A stretch of DNA of 64,000 nt from Ptychodera flava (Eukaryota; Hemichordata; Enteropneusta; Ptychoderidae), in contig NW_027248377.1 of NCBI RefSeq assembly GCF_041260155.1, positions 156,501 through 220,500 of the forward strand. The letters run 5' to 3'. A program made the position numbers and the translations under genes. This document shows positions 46,936 to 57,490 of this stretch, piece by piece. Position 1 is the stretch's first letter; every line of letters starts with the position of its first letter. The notes under the pieces are model-generated. The model saw only the letters and a program-made list of their open reading frames with translations. It was not told the DNA's origin and did not search any database.

Positions 46936-47880
46936 CTAATTCTGAGCCAGCCAATAGAGCTAGAGGTCTGATTTTTGGTATATAGGGATAACTTAGCAAT
47001 ACAAATTTTTTGACAAAATGTCATGTGATCTCGATGACCTTTGACCTTAAATATGAGTATATGTCCATAACTCAGTAACCACAAGTGCTACACCCTTCAT
47101 ATTTGGTATGATGGGAGACCTTATGACATCACATCCTGTACCTCATTAATTATGTGCATATCTAATTCTGAGCCAGCCAATAGAGCTAGAGGTCTGATTT
47201 TTGGTATATAGGGATAACTTAGCAATACAATTTTTTTGACAAAATGTCATGTGACCTCGATGACCTTTGACCTCAAATATACATATACGGCCATAACTAA
47301 GTAACCCCAAGTGCTACACCCTTCATATTTGGTATGATGGGAGACCTTATGACACCACATCCTGTACCTCATTAATTATGCACATATCTAATTCTGAGCC
47401 AGCCAATAGAGCTAGAGGTCTGATTTTTGGTATATAGGGATAACTTAGCAATACAATTTTTTTGACAAAATGTCATGTGACCTCGATGACCTTTGACCTC
47501 AAATATACATATATGGCCATAACTAAGTAACCGCAAGTGCTACACCCTTCATATTTGGTATGATGGGAGACCTTATGACATCACATCCTGTACCTTATTA
47601 ATTATGCACATATCTAATTCTGAGCCAGCCAATAGAGCTGGAGGTCTGATTTTTGGTATATAGGGATAACTTAGCAATACAATTTTTTTGACAAAATGTC
47701 ATGTGACCCCGATGACCTTTGACCTCAAATATACATATATGGCCATAACTGAGTAACTTTAAGTGCTACACCCTCCATATTTGGTATGATGGGAGACCTT
47801 ATGACATCACATCCTGTGCCTAATTAATTATGCACATATCTAATTCTGAGCCAGCCAATAGAGCTAGAGGTCTGATTTTA
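46936..47880 (+). repeat. 226-bp satellite, about four copies
   Basis: CTAATTCTGAGCCAGCCAAT occurs at 46936, 47162, 47388, 47614 and 47840, exactly 226 bp apart. Identity between units is high. Each unit contains the CCATAACTnAGTAAC...TTCATATTTGGTA block related to those in families A and C. Confidence 0.92.
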
Positions 47881-47949
47881 ATCAAGTTAGGTAAGGATTT
47901 GAAAGGATACATCAGCAGTGGGAACCATTAAGGGGTGACATGAAAGATA

Positions 47950-48720
47950 TTTGCTAATTTGCATATTTAATGAACTTTCCTAATTAGGGATATATATCTA
48001 AATTAACTTGATTTAGTCATTGAAACTTGCTATATACATCAAAGATACTGTGATATAACATTATTGAAAGTCAAAAGACATTTTTACTTCAGCCAATTCC
48101 TAATTTGCATATTAAATGAATTTTCATACTTAGGGATATTCATCTGAATTGACTTGATCAAAATTGATGTAACTTGCTATGTACATTTCAGACACTGTAA
48201 TACAATATATTGAAAGTCATTAAGCATTTTCTCTTCAGCCAATTCCTAATTGGCAGTTTAATGAACTTTCCTAATTAGAGATATATATCTGAATTGACTT
48301 GACCAAAGTTGACAAAACTTGCTACATATATTGCAGATACCATGATACAACATTATTGACAATCATTAAGCATTTTACTTAAGTCAATTCCTAATTTACA
48401 TATTTAATGAACTTTGCTTATTAGGGATATATACTGGGATTTACTTGATCAAAGTTGGCAAAACATGACAACATTGATGATTATACCTGGTTAAAACAAT
48501 ATCGAAAGTCATTTCACATTTTCATGTCAGCTAATTTACAATTTGCATATCTAATGAGCTTTCACAGCTCGGCATATATGGCTTGAAAGACTTGGCCAAC
48601 GGTAATTACACTTGCTATGTAAAATGGTGATACAATGACAGCAGTCAAAGAACTTTAATATTTTTATTTCAGCTAATTACATATCTGTATACTTCATGAC
48701 CTTTGAGAATTAATCGGCGG
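47950..48720 (+). repeat. Diverged ~135-157 bp tandem repeats, about six copies
   Basis: TAATTTGCATAT...TAATGAACTTTC...TTAGGGATATA...CTTGATCAAAGTTG recurs at about 47955, 48111, 48247, 48392, 48539 and 48674, with substantial divergence. A related pair occurs at 61912-62220. Confidence 0.75.
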
Positions 48721-48948
48721 TGATTATTGTTCATTATGTTGATCATAATACTTTCAATGAAGTTGCAAACATGTGGCAAAGGTTCAAATTTACACATAAC
48801 TGTATGAAACACGTGAGCATTTTCAGTTCATATCTGGTTTGAGGTAGATTCTTTATTTCGTTGTTTTCGGGCCACCGGTCGATTTTTCGTGTCATACCTT
48901 CCTTTCTTATACAATACCGAGGTTCGGCCTTCAGCCTCACAGTATCAA

Positions 48949-49137
48949 TCACTTCCCATCCGACGACGATCTACGAAACATTCCATACGCCTGTGTCGGA
49001 CACAAGACCTCTGTGTTTATATCCCTTGCCTTGGCGTGACTTCTCAGTGCCGACTCACCCATGTTTGAAATGTCGATCTTCCTTTCACATATACTGCAAC
49101 GCGCCGACTTGGCATCCTCTTCACATGCTCCAACCAT
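48949..49137 (-). pseudogene. Transposase N-terminal zinc-finger fragment
   Basis: The minus strand encodes KSARCSICERKIDISNMGES followed by ALRSHAKARD. A C-X2-C pair, then a NMGxxALxSHxK stretch is typical of the N-terminal zinc finger of hAT-like transposases, but the usual final His is not evident. The frame stops after about 62 codons, so this is a remnant. Confidence 0.55.
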
Positions 49138-49523
49138 CCAGCCTACTCGGGCTGCTTAAGCCAAAGGATGGAGAATGAACATTTCCCATGAGGCATACTT
49201 ATTACGCACTATTGACCTTTGCTAACAATATCATTTGCATTAGGCAAAATGGCGCTTGTATTTATGCATGCATACCACATTGTCCAGAGTATACCCTTTT
49301 ACGACACACACAGAACTCTATGTAGACCTTTCCCTTCCCACCACAGAGGGCCGGCGCAAACATTGTCGCAAAACACTATTCCGGTGCCATCACCAATCTT
49401 TTTTTTTCCAGGGATTTCCAGGTCTAAATAACATTTTTCAAGGGTTTTCCAGGGTTTTCAAGGGCTAAAATAAAATTCCAGGGTTTTCAAGGGTTTTCCA
49501 GGACTGTACGAACCCTGTATAGT

Positions 49524-50423
49524 GTAATTTTTGAGTCATATATGTGCATTATACAATGGTTTGTTACTATATACCCGTACACTGTCCCTTGACCACACAT
49601 GGGTGGAAGGATGGTACTCTATATAACAGTACCAGAGGAATCCTATAATCGTACAGTACGGATTTAAAATCACTGTCCCATGTGAAAACTTTCAATACAA
49701 CTCGTACATTTTAATTCCTTGCACTTTATTTCACCTGGAAGTCCACACTGTTAGATGAGCTCAGACCTTAAATTATTCATATTTACCAATCCTTTCATCT
49801 GTTGGTAATATGTCAAAGTGTTTTTCAATAGGTTGCAATCAGTGCAGTTTTCGATACATGTCTTAACGGAAAATGTGGAATATTTCAACTATTAATGTAG
49901 GCGCCTTTTGAATGAAGTTGATCATACTTGTGATATATTACTTTGCCCTTTTAGCATCAAAGAGATACTACGTGTTTGGTATGGAAGGTGTCTTTGCTTT
50001 GAATCCAATGCTGATTACGTAAAAAGTATTAGAGCATTATCAAAAAATAGTAGTGAGAAAATAAGTCTGTGTCATCTAATATGGACAAACACTCAAAGTT
50101 CATTTCTGAAGTGTAATTCTGTCAAAAAAACTGTGTCCAGCAATAAATTCCTGTAGAGATAAAATAGTCGTGTAGCTAAGAGGAGAACAGCAGCAATTAA
50201 TGCTTAGACTCTTGTCCAAGCTAGTTAAAAAATCTAATAATATCCCAAACTTTAAAAATATAAAGGAAAAACTATTTTGTCATCTGTAGCATTTGAGTAT
50301 CAGTAAAAAAATTACCTCACAGTGTGTTCAATGGTAGATATCAGTGAAGGAATTACAGAACTGACTGATGCCATGTGACTGTACTATTCGATTGATATTA
50401 CTGATGTTGCTGTTCATTTTCAG
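49524..50423. other. Intron without recognised features
   Basis: AT-rich sequence. An 82-codon open frame at 49908-50156 shows no motif and no splice sites in the gene's phase. Confidence 0.5.
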
Positions 50424-50449
50424 AATTCTACAGAAAATGGAAAGCATGG
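50424..50449 (+). CDS. 26-nt exon of the coiled-coil gene
   Basis: The acceptor GTTCATTTTCAG and donor GTATCC bound 26 nt (2 + 24). In the shared phase it encodes FYRKWKAW and ends in phase 0. The next exon starts in phase 0, so this exon links the phase-1 microexon series to the coiled-coil exons. The donor is weak. Confidence 0.5.
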
Positions 50450-51095
50450 GTATCCTTTTAGCACTTTACACAGTATGAACATTGAAGAAATGTAAATGGT
50501 TCATATGTTTGATGAAGCCGTTGTTACATCGATCTGAGAACAATGAAGTTCATGTTACACATGTGAATATTTCAGTATTTACTGTGAACATACTTGGGAA
50601 AATATGAAATTGTTATCTTGCTTATAAAAGAAAGCTGATATTTGACACTTACTGGTATAATGAAAACAAATTAAGCTGAAAGTTAACATCAGTTTAGGCA
50701 TTTGTATGAGACTGAGTAATTTCTTATTACAAGCACTTTAATTCAGTGATAGTATTAAGAGTTTGGATAATCTGTGTTGTAACTTCATCTCTGATTTAGA
50801 CATGATGAGAAATTTACATTATCATTGACACAAAAAAAAATTGTAATTATCCGTCCAATAACATAAGGGGACATAAGAGCACATAACACATCGTAGTTTG
50901 CTAAAATCACTATTTTGCAAAGATTCATTCAATTTTTAGGAACTTGTTAACCTAAGATTAAAGTATTAGTCAGGTTGACCTGTTAGCCGGCAGTCATAAG
51001 TTCAGTTAGCAAGAAGTGAAAATGTATGCAAACAGTTTTTATTTAATATTCAGTTTGCAATTTGTTTATTATACTTAACCACAAATCACTTTAAG

Positions 51096-51230
51096 ATAAG
51101 CACGAGAGACTCTGCTGATGATTTAGAAGCTGCCAATATTCAGATACAGACAATGAAAGCTGATGCAGAAGAACAAACAGAAAAACTCAGTAAAGAAATG
51201 AATGTTCTCAGTGAACAACTTGAAATTAAG
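51096..51230 (+). CDS. 135-nt coiled-coil exon
   Basis: The acceptor is CAAATCACTTTAAG and the donor GTATGG. Phase 0 to 0, 45 codons: ISTRDSADDLEAANIQIQTM, then KADAEEQTEKLSKEM and NVLSEQLEIK. The regular spacing of Leu/Ile/Met with Glu/Lys is that of a coiled coil. No enzymatic motif; family not recognised. Confidence 0.78.
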
Positions 51231-52170
51231 GTATGGTATATATTTTTATGTTCACTGTACCTTAGTTTTCAGTAGATGCATGCAAGTCAACTGATGAAAT
51301 CTCTTTAAAATATTGAAGATCTTATCCTACTTTTTGAAAGTATCTGTCATCATCAAATAGAACATGTCTTTAGTTTTATCGGTGCAGTCATGTGACACCA
51401 TACCCACTCAGGCAAACTGAATTAAATGACTACCGAATGATTTAGACAATGCCACTGAAATGAATCGTTCAGAATTATCAGCCTTAACATGTGTGACTTT
51501 TTTATATACAATGCATTCTCTTGATAAGTATATTCATATAGAATAATTAGAGGAGAAAGTTATGAACAACCACAGATTATCATGTAATGCTGTTTCAATA
51601 CATAAAAAATGCCATGCCATGACCTCATACATCCGGAGCCTAACTGATACTCTTTTGTTGTTTCTCTAAAACATTACTAATGGTACGACTTATGCAAGGT
51701 GTTTCTCAGTAGACAAGTCTACAAACCAAATACTCTGATTAGAATTTCCCTGTGTGGAAATTGCTTGCGATCTTGATGATAACTATCCTCAGAAACAAAC
51801 CCAGCAACTTATAGCCAATCATAATACTGATAGTTAATATTCTTGCTCATGACACTCAATCCAAAAACTAGAAAAAGGTACAAGGATCTGGTAGCATCCT
51901 CAGGACCCTTTACCAAATTTAAAAATTCAAGACCCTTATTCTGTAAACATTTTTCTTGATATAATGTTGTTTCACCAAATTAAATTTAAATGACAAAAGT
52001 ATAATTATAAACATCACTGTAGTTTTCTTACTGTGGGTCTCCCAGGTGCTGTTATGTCATACTGTGCATAAAGTTACAAGACAAACCATATGTCAATTTC
52101 AGTTTGAAGATATATAATGCATATAATTATGCCATAAATCATATACTTCTGATTTGATATTTCATGCCAG

Positions 52171-52334
52171 GGAGGAAGGATGCAAGAATTAGAAGCAAAG
52201 TTACAATTCAAATCGAAACAAGAGATTAATGATGAAATAAGGAAACTGAAAAGTGAACTGGAAAGCGGTTTAACCAGTGAAGATGGGAAAGGTATAATCA
52301 AGAAACAAATCTCCTCTTTAGAGAATACTCTCAG
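52171..52334 (+). CDS. 164-nt coiled-coil exon
   Basis: The acceptor TTTCATGCCAG and donor GTGAGT bound 54 codons plus 2 nt. It encodes GGRMQELEAKLQFKSKQEIN, DEIRKLKSELESGL and KKQISSLENTLR with heptad spacing. The phase fits the next exon (AG|G). A MITE begins only 25 bp after the donor. Confidence 0.85.
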
Positions 52335-52359
52335 GTGAGTTAATCTGCTTTTAACATGA

Positions 52360-52575
52360 AACACGATTGGAACTAATTTGGGATAATTGGATTTTTATAT
52401 TTTTTAAATTTCTCAAAAGTGCTAGGAGCAAGATAGTTGAATGTTGCAATAATACAAATTACTCGAGAAAACAAGTGTGTAATGTAAAAAGAAAAGCAGA
52501 TGAGATTACATTATTTGTAGATTAAATCGGCATTACTTCACCATCCAATTATCCCAAATTAGTTCCAATCATGTT
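52360..52575. mobile_element. MITE with ~30-bp inverted ends, copy 1
   Basis: AACACGATTGGAACTAATTT plus GGGATAATTGGAT at the left is mirrored at the right end (ATCCAATTATCCC...CATGTT). ATGA flanks both sides (52356-52359 and 52576-52579), a 4-bp target duplication. It is 216 bp with no ORF. A second copy is at 62925-63056. Confidence 0.88.
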
Positions 52576-53798
52576 ATGAATATGCATATGGTTATGACCC
52601 TTGAAACAGTTGAATTTTAAGTTATGAAATGGTCATCATCTCAGAAATAGTTGACTTTTGTTAAAGTAGTCACATTATGGAATGAGTACAATGAGGAAGC
52701 AAGGAAGAATTCTTGAAAATTATTTGAGGTGTTAGATGATAAATTTATTTGGCATAAATGTTGCTATCCCACAGAGGCATATATCACGTTATTACAGGCA
52801 TCCTTTTGTGAAATATTCAAATTCTACCAAATTTGCCCTTTAAATGTATCTTTAATTTTTGAAACATTTATTCTGCATTCAATATTAGTATATCATTCTT
52901 TAAGTATTACTGAATTGCCATCTCATTTCTAGCAACCTATACTTAATTGGAAAAAAGTTATTGAATGCAAGTATATTGTTTGAATAAAATATGCAAGTTT
53001 TTCTGACTCCATTTCAAAGCAGTGTACCTTGACATGTATATATACACACATATTACTTTTATCACATCTCAGTGAATATCACCGGAAAGGTTGTGCCTCT
53101 TGCATTTTTGCACAAAATACTTGTATCACTTGAAATTTCCTCCTTAGTGTACTAGAACCAAAGCTAGTTTTCAAAAACAAACTGCTAAGGAACCATTTAT
53201 TGTCAATACGTTCTCAAATTGCCAACATTGTAAAGCTGTTTTTGAGACGTGAGTGAGAATCGAGGTGATATCTCTAAATGGTAACAGAAAAATAATTTGT
53301 TATTGAAAAAACCATGCCTGTACATATATTACCTGAGCACTTTTATTTGTGAATCTTGGCTGGGGGAATGTTCATAAAGTTCTGTTTGAGTACAATAAAT
53401 CCTGGTTTGTGCAGCTTGTGGTATAAGTAATAAAGAGTCCTAATAGTTGTGGTAATTACAAATTTCATAAACTTTGCCTTGTGATTGTAACATGAACCTT
53501 AAATTCAGCCATACTCTCAAAATGATACTCCTGGTAATGTGTTTGAAACGTGTATGATAATTTCAGAGTAAGAATTAAATAACAGCCTACTCATTTTCCG
53601 CAGTCAGGTGAGTTTACATACCTGATGGACAGACGGAAATAATTGCTGATTTTAATTTACTGAAATCAAAGGGAAGTTTGTGGGATTTTCAGTATGCTGG
53701 ACATATATATCTGGTCAGGTCATATCTTTTAATCCTTGGACAGGCTACATTTCAAGTGTTTATTTCGCCCTTGACTTTCATACACCTATCTTTTACAG
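52576..53798. other. Intron without recognised features
   Basis: AT-rich sequence with no exon in the gene's phase and no repeat ends seen. Confidence 0.5.
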
Positions 53799-53871
53799 GG
53801 AATACTTAGAATTGCAAGATGGTATAGATTCTGACAGAACTAAACACGAACAGATACAACAAGAGAGGAAG
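53799..53871 (+). CDS. 73-nt coiled-coil exon
   Basis: The acceptor CTATCTTTTACAG and donor GTGAGT bound 1 + 72 nt encoding EYLELQDGIDSDRTKHEQIQ and QERK. It starts by completing the AGG codon from the previous exon and ends in phase 0. Confidence 0.85.
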
Positions 53872-54145
53872 GTGAGTATGTTCATGATGTCAGGGTGACT
53901 TAATGCCCACAAATGTTGATAAGATGTTATTCTAAGGATTGAGTCCGGAAGATCCAAACAAAAAGTGCAACAGGCCCCATCTACTCACTTGATGGTCATT
54001 CATAAAATGGTCGAAAGTTGTACAGTGATGGCAATTGTTTGATAAAAGGAAATCTACATCACTACCTTGCAGCTTGAAGTATCAGTTATATTTCTTTACT
54101 ATTCAGTTATATTTCTTTACTGTTCCTTGGTTTCTTTAATTGTAG

Positions 54146-54274
54146 ATTGTCAATGAGAAAGCAGACAGACTAAATGAAATGCAAAACAAAGTGATCGAAG
54201 GAATAAAAAGAATGACTTTGATGGAGCAAAAAGATTGGAGGAGATAAAAATGGTTCGCAAATTACACATGACAG
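54146..54274 (+). CDS. Penultimate coiled-coil exon, with a probable one-base frameshift
   Basis: The acceptor TTCTTTAATTGTAG and donor GTAATT bound 129 nt. Phase 0 reads IVNEKADRLNEMQNKVIEGI and then meets TAA at 54245-54247. One extra base in the A5 run at 54205-54209 would keep a charged helical frame open to the donor and into the last exon. The stop may be genuine, giving an earlier C-terminus, or an indel in the assembly. Confidence 0.75.
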
Positions 54275-54457
54275 GTAATTGTTTGACTTTATGTCTTAGA
54301 GCTACAGAATTGGCACAAGTACATTAACAGCCATGCATGAAATTTTGGACTTGCTTGACACCATGTACACTGCCTTACATAAAATGCCTTGACCTAGGTT
54401 AATTGAAACTGTTAGTAATAAGTGCAAATATCCGTTTTTGTAATTTTTTTATTGTAG

Positions 54458-54521
54458 GAGCAGCTACAGTACATGAGTGGTCATCACTTGCCTGAACAGA
54501 TGAAGATAAAATGTTTTTAAA
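54458..54521 (+). CDS. Last exon of the coiled-coil gene, probable
   Basis: The acceptor is TTTTTTTATTGTAG. Read from the shifted frame of the previous exon, it gives AATVHEWSSLA and then TGA at 54493-54495. Read in phase 0 it gives EQLQYMSGHHLPEQMKIKCF and then TAA at about 54518-54520. Both are short, so this is the 3' end of the gene either way. I do not see a convincing polyadenylation signal close by. Confidence 0.5.
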
Positions 54522-55129
54522 ATCCTTTTCTTATTTGTGAGGTAATATTACTGAGATGCTTGTGTATATTTTATATATGTAGCCATTTAAATTTTAATGA
54601 AGCAATTGATCTAATTCTTAGTGATGTATGATATACGTTGATTTTGAAAGAAAGTAATATTGCTGATGTATATTGATACAGACATTTACTGGAATTATTA
54701 TGTTCAATGTTAGATATGGAATTATTATCAAGTAAGGTGTAGCTTTGCAGTGGCAGCTACATTAATTTTTTAAAGAGCACAACTACCATCACATCTTTGC
54801 CTTGACAAGCTAAAAAATGTAGCTCATATACATTGGTTTGTTGAGTACAGTATTCAATATCCTGTAAGTGTATATGAGTGAGTCAGATGAAGAGTGTACC
54901 ACCAAATCACACTTATTGAAGTAAAATTGTGAAGTCCTGAATACACCCTTTGATAAATCAGTAAAAATAGTGTCAATGACACTGTCCTCCATTTTACAGA
55001 GATACTAACAACTAGAACACACATGACATTGCATTCTTACAGGTTGACTAAGAAAATTCCATTGCAAGTCCAAATTAATCTTATACCCCAGCAATATGAA
55101 ATGCTCCATCTCATAGAGTCATAATGACT
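54522..55129. other. 3' flank or 3' UTR without recognised features
   Basis: AT-rich sequence following the last exon. No second gene or repeat was recognised. Confidence 0.45.
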
Positions 55130-55805
55130 TTTACACGTCTGACAGAAAAACCCTAGGATCAAGACTATCATGTTTTACAGCAATCCAACAAATACTTTGG
55201 GAGAAAATGATTTTTTGACAAAAAATGGGGAAAAATTGCCCCAAAAATACAAATATGAAAATTTCACCACAATTTGAACAAATCTGACAAAGGTCAACCC
55301 TAGGATCATACATACAAGTTTTCAAGGCAATGGGATGAGTGCTTTCAGAAAAGATTTTTTGACAAAAAACGGGAAAATCGCCCAAAAAATACAACTTTCA
55401 CAATTTCACCACAATTTGAAGAAACGTATCTTAAGTCCCTATAAAGAGCCTGCATACCAAGTTTCAACCAAATCTGGCCAGTGGTTACAAAGTTTTAGCA
55501 ATTTGCAGGATTTTTCCTTTTTCCCCCTTCATTTGCATATTTTTGACTTTGACATGTTTATTTCAACACCTCTCGATGCACCTGTCCACCAAATACTAAG
55601 ATGGTAGGTGCTGCGATTTAGGAGTTTTTAATGTTGACAGACATACATCCGCACATAATAACTAACATACATACATACATACAGACAGACCATAGACCCT
55701 CAAAAAAACGCGGGTCTATGGACAGACAGACAGACAGACAAACAGATAGACATGCATACATTTATTTTTACAGCTTTTAACCTCCAACAGCCGACCAACT
55801 TGTCA
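55130..55805 (+). repeat. Family-D tandem-repeat element, partial, ending in a microsatellite
   Basis: Two ~145-bp units share GATTTTTTGACAAAAAA(T/C)GGG (about 55209 and 55353). (CATA)n and (CAGA)n microsatellites follow (55660-55760), interrupted by a perfect 10-bp hairpin, CCATAGACCC...GGGTCTATGG (55690-55721). The end CTTTTAACCTCC resembles that of the copy at 56780-57490. Confidence 0.6.
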
Positions 55806-56650
55806 ATATTAGCTTGATCAACTTGATACTACAAATGAGAGTTAATTGCATTCTAATTAAAGTAAACAAGACTTGCTTATCAACATTTACGTCATAAAAA
55901 AACAGCATATCTGTCAGGTTATAAAGAATCTTCAGCTGGTTATCTTTATCAGTATTTCATCCTATTAACCAAGCACATTTTAACTTTCAAATTAACATTG
56001 CAAGTAAGTTCTGTTGAATAAGTTGAGCCTGTAGGTACTCAGAGAAAGCACACAGAAGAGACAAATGTTTGCAACTTAAGAAGTTCAAGGTCACCAAAAG
56101 CATAGGAATCATGTAACACTTTCATTGCACTGTTTACACAGATTGCATAATTGCTATAAATAGTACATGAGGAATCTTACAGTCCAGCTTTACCATAAAA
56201 ACCCTATCACTTTGACCACTCGTTTACTTGATCACTCTATTTTTTTCCTCAAAAAGTAATTTTATTTTATCCTTACCAAGTCAACCATAAATGGAAATTG
56301 GAACTTTCTCTATCTCTATTTATTTGACCAACCTATCATGACAAACTATTTTGAGCAATTTCTTTTAGATAACATACAGAGCACAATATATGATGGTTCA
56401 CAATATGTCAAAGTTGGGATTCAGAAAGTTGCCTTTACATGTTTTAATCCTCAAAGATGGTCAGCATTTCACCATGAACTGTCAAAAAAGTGAACATTAT
56501 AATAATTCTACACTAAAATTATTTTGGCTTTGTTGATATCCTCATTAATTCAATTATTTAAAATCATCTTAATTATTTTTTCTGGGTGAATTGATAGGGT
56601 TTATACAGTACAAGAGTTACATACAATGTAAGTCAAAGTCAGTTAAAACA
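55806..56650 (-). mobile_element. Fragment of a family-C element, inverted
   Basis: On the minus strand this matches the middle of 31750-33365, including AAACCCTATCAATTC, TTGGAGGAT-like and AGGTTATAAAGAATCTT segments. It lacks both ends. It lies between two family-D copies. Confidence 0.75.
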
Positions 56651-56779
56651 TCAATTACCGTCTAACATTGCATCATTCCTATAAATAGCACCTCAGCCTG
56701 GAACAGCACAATCTTAATCTGCTCATTCACACACAGGCAGTACTTGACTTTGAATGAATGACCTACTACATTTCACCTA

Positions 56780-57490
56780 TGTACCAAATTTGAAAGCATG
56801 ACAAAAACTACCAAAAAATTTGCAAAATTCAGCTTGAGTTCACAGAGTCATCTTCAGGTCACTCCTAGGAATCTGCACACCCAATTAGAAAGTAATGGCA
56901 TACAGAGTTTCAAAGAAGATTTTTTGAACCGAATATGGCAAAAATTGCCCAAAAATACAAATACAAATTGTGCCATAATTTTGATGAATTCTATTTTGAG
57001 TTTTCACAAGGTACCAGCACGCCAAATTTTAAAGCGATGCAACCATTGGTTTAAGAGGAAAAGATTTTTTACTAAAATGCCAAAAAAAGGAAAAAAAAAT
57101 CATTAAAAATAGAAAGCATCAAATATTGACATCAAATCTATATGTATAAATGAGTTGGGCCCAAGGTACCTAAAACCCAAATATGACAATGATCAGAAGA
57201 GTAGTTCCTGAGTTATCGATTTTTGACCATTTTCGCTTTTTTTTGTACCTCATTAGCATATCTATGGGCCTAAAAAGTTCATTTTAACAACGGCACATCT
57301 ACATTATATATGGCATCACTACACCAAAAATCAGCTCAATATGTGCAGCGGTTTTGTGTGTTTTGCGTTGGACGGACAGACATCCATACATACATACATA
57401 CATACATACATACAGACATCTCACATACAGACTTTTTTCAACCATATAACCTCCCATTGCCATATATGTATGGCAAATGGGAGGTAAAAA
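56780..57490 (+). repeat. Family-D element, second partial copy with terminal hairpin
   Basis: Units with ATTTTTTGAACCGAATATGG and AAAGATTTTTTACTAAAATG-type sequence precede a reverse-oriented block (AAAATCAGCTCAATATGTGC) and a (CATA)n microsatellite (57380-57415). The copy ends in a hairpin, CCTCCCATTGCCATA...TATGGCAAATGGGAGG (57450-57483). The order suggests a HINE-like element seen from its opposite strand. Confidence 0.6.

Larger units (their letters stand above)
46302..48838 (+). mobile_element. Family-B tandem-repeat (HINE-like) element nested in the right arm
   Basis: It begins GCTCACGTGTTCACACACGTGAGC-type hairpin (two 9-bp arms), then a (GTGTCT)n microsatellite (about 46340-46395) and a block starting ATTATCTCAAAAACGGCTGA. 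A 226-bp satellite and a ~145-bp satellite follow. AACACGTGAGC near 48809 mirrors the start, and the element ends at CTGGT or CTGGTT. The intact opposite arm (45750-45760) has an uninterrupted run of eight A, so insertion was inside a T tract without clear target duplication. Confidence 0.8.
45600..48995. repeat. Internal inverted repeat of the transposon, ~300-bp arms
   Basis: The left arm (about 45600-45950, including CGGTCGGAAATACCTTCAAA) is inverted in two pieces: 46110-46301 and 48839-48995. The family-B element at 46302-48838 splits the right arm. Including the interruption, this forms a large cruciform-capable structure around a spacer of about 160 bp. Confidence 0.72.
45211..49517 (-). 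mobile_element. DNA transposon with 13-bp inverted ends and TATAGT flanks, interrupted by a family-B element
   Basis: CAGGGTTCGTACA (45211-45223) is mirrored exactly by TGTACGAACCCTG (49505-49517). TATAGT flanks both ends (45205-45210 and 49518-49523), a possible 6-bp target duplication. Both ends carry runs of TTTTCCAGGG-type subterminal repeats. Without the nested element the length would be about 1.77 kb. A zinc-finger fragment on the minus strand (near 48949-49137) is the only recognisable protein remnant. hAT-like is possible, but the flank length does not fit the usual 8 bp. Confidence 0.75.

Noticed and set aside
46936..48720. CRISPR-like or gene-encoding repeat array
   Set aside because: Units are contiguous satellites of 226 and ~145 bp without unique spacers, inside a eukaryotic mobile element.
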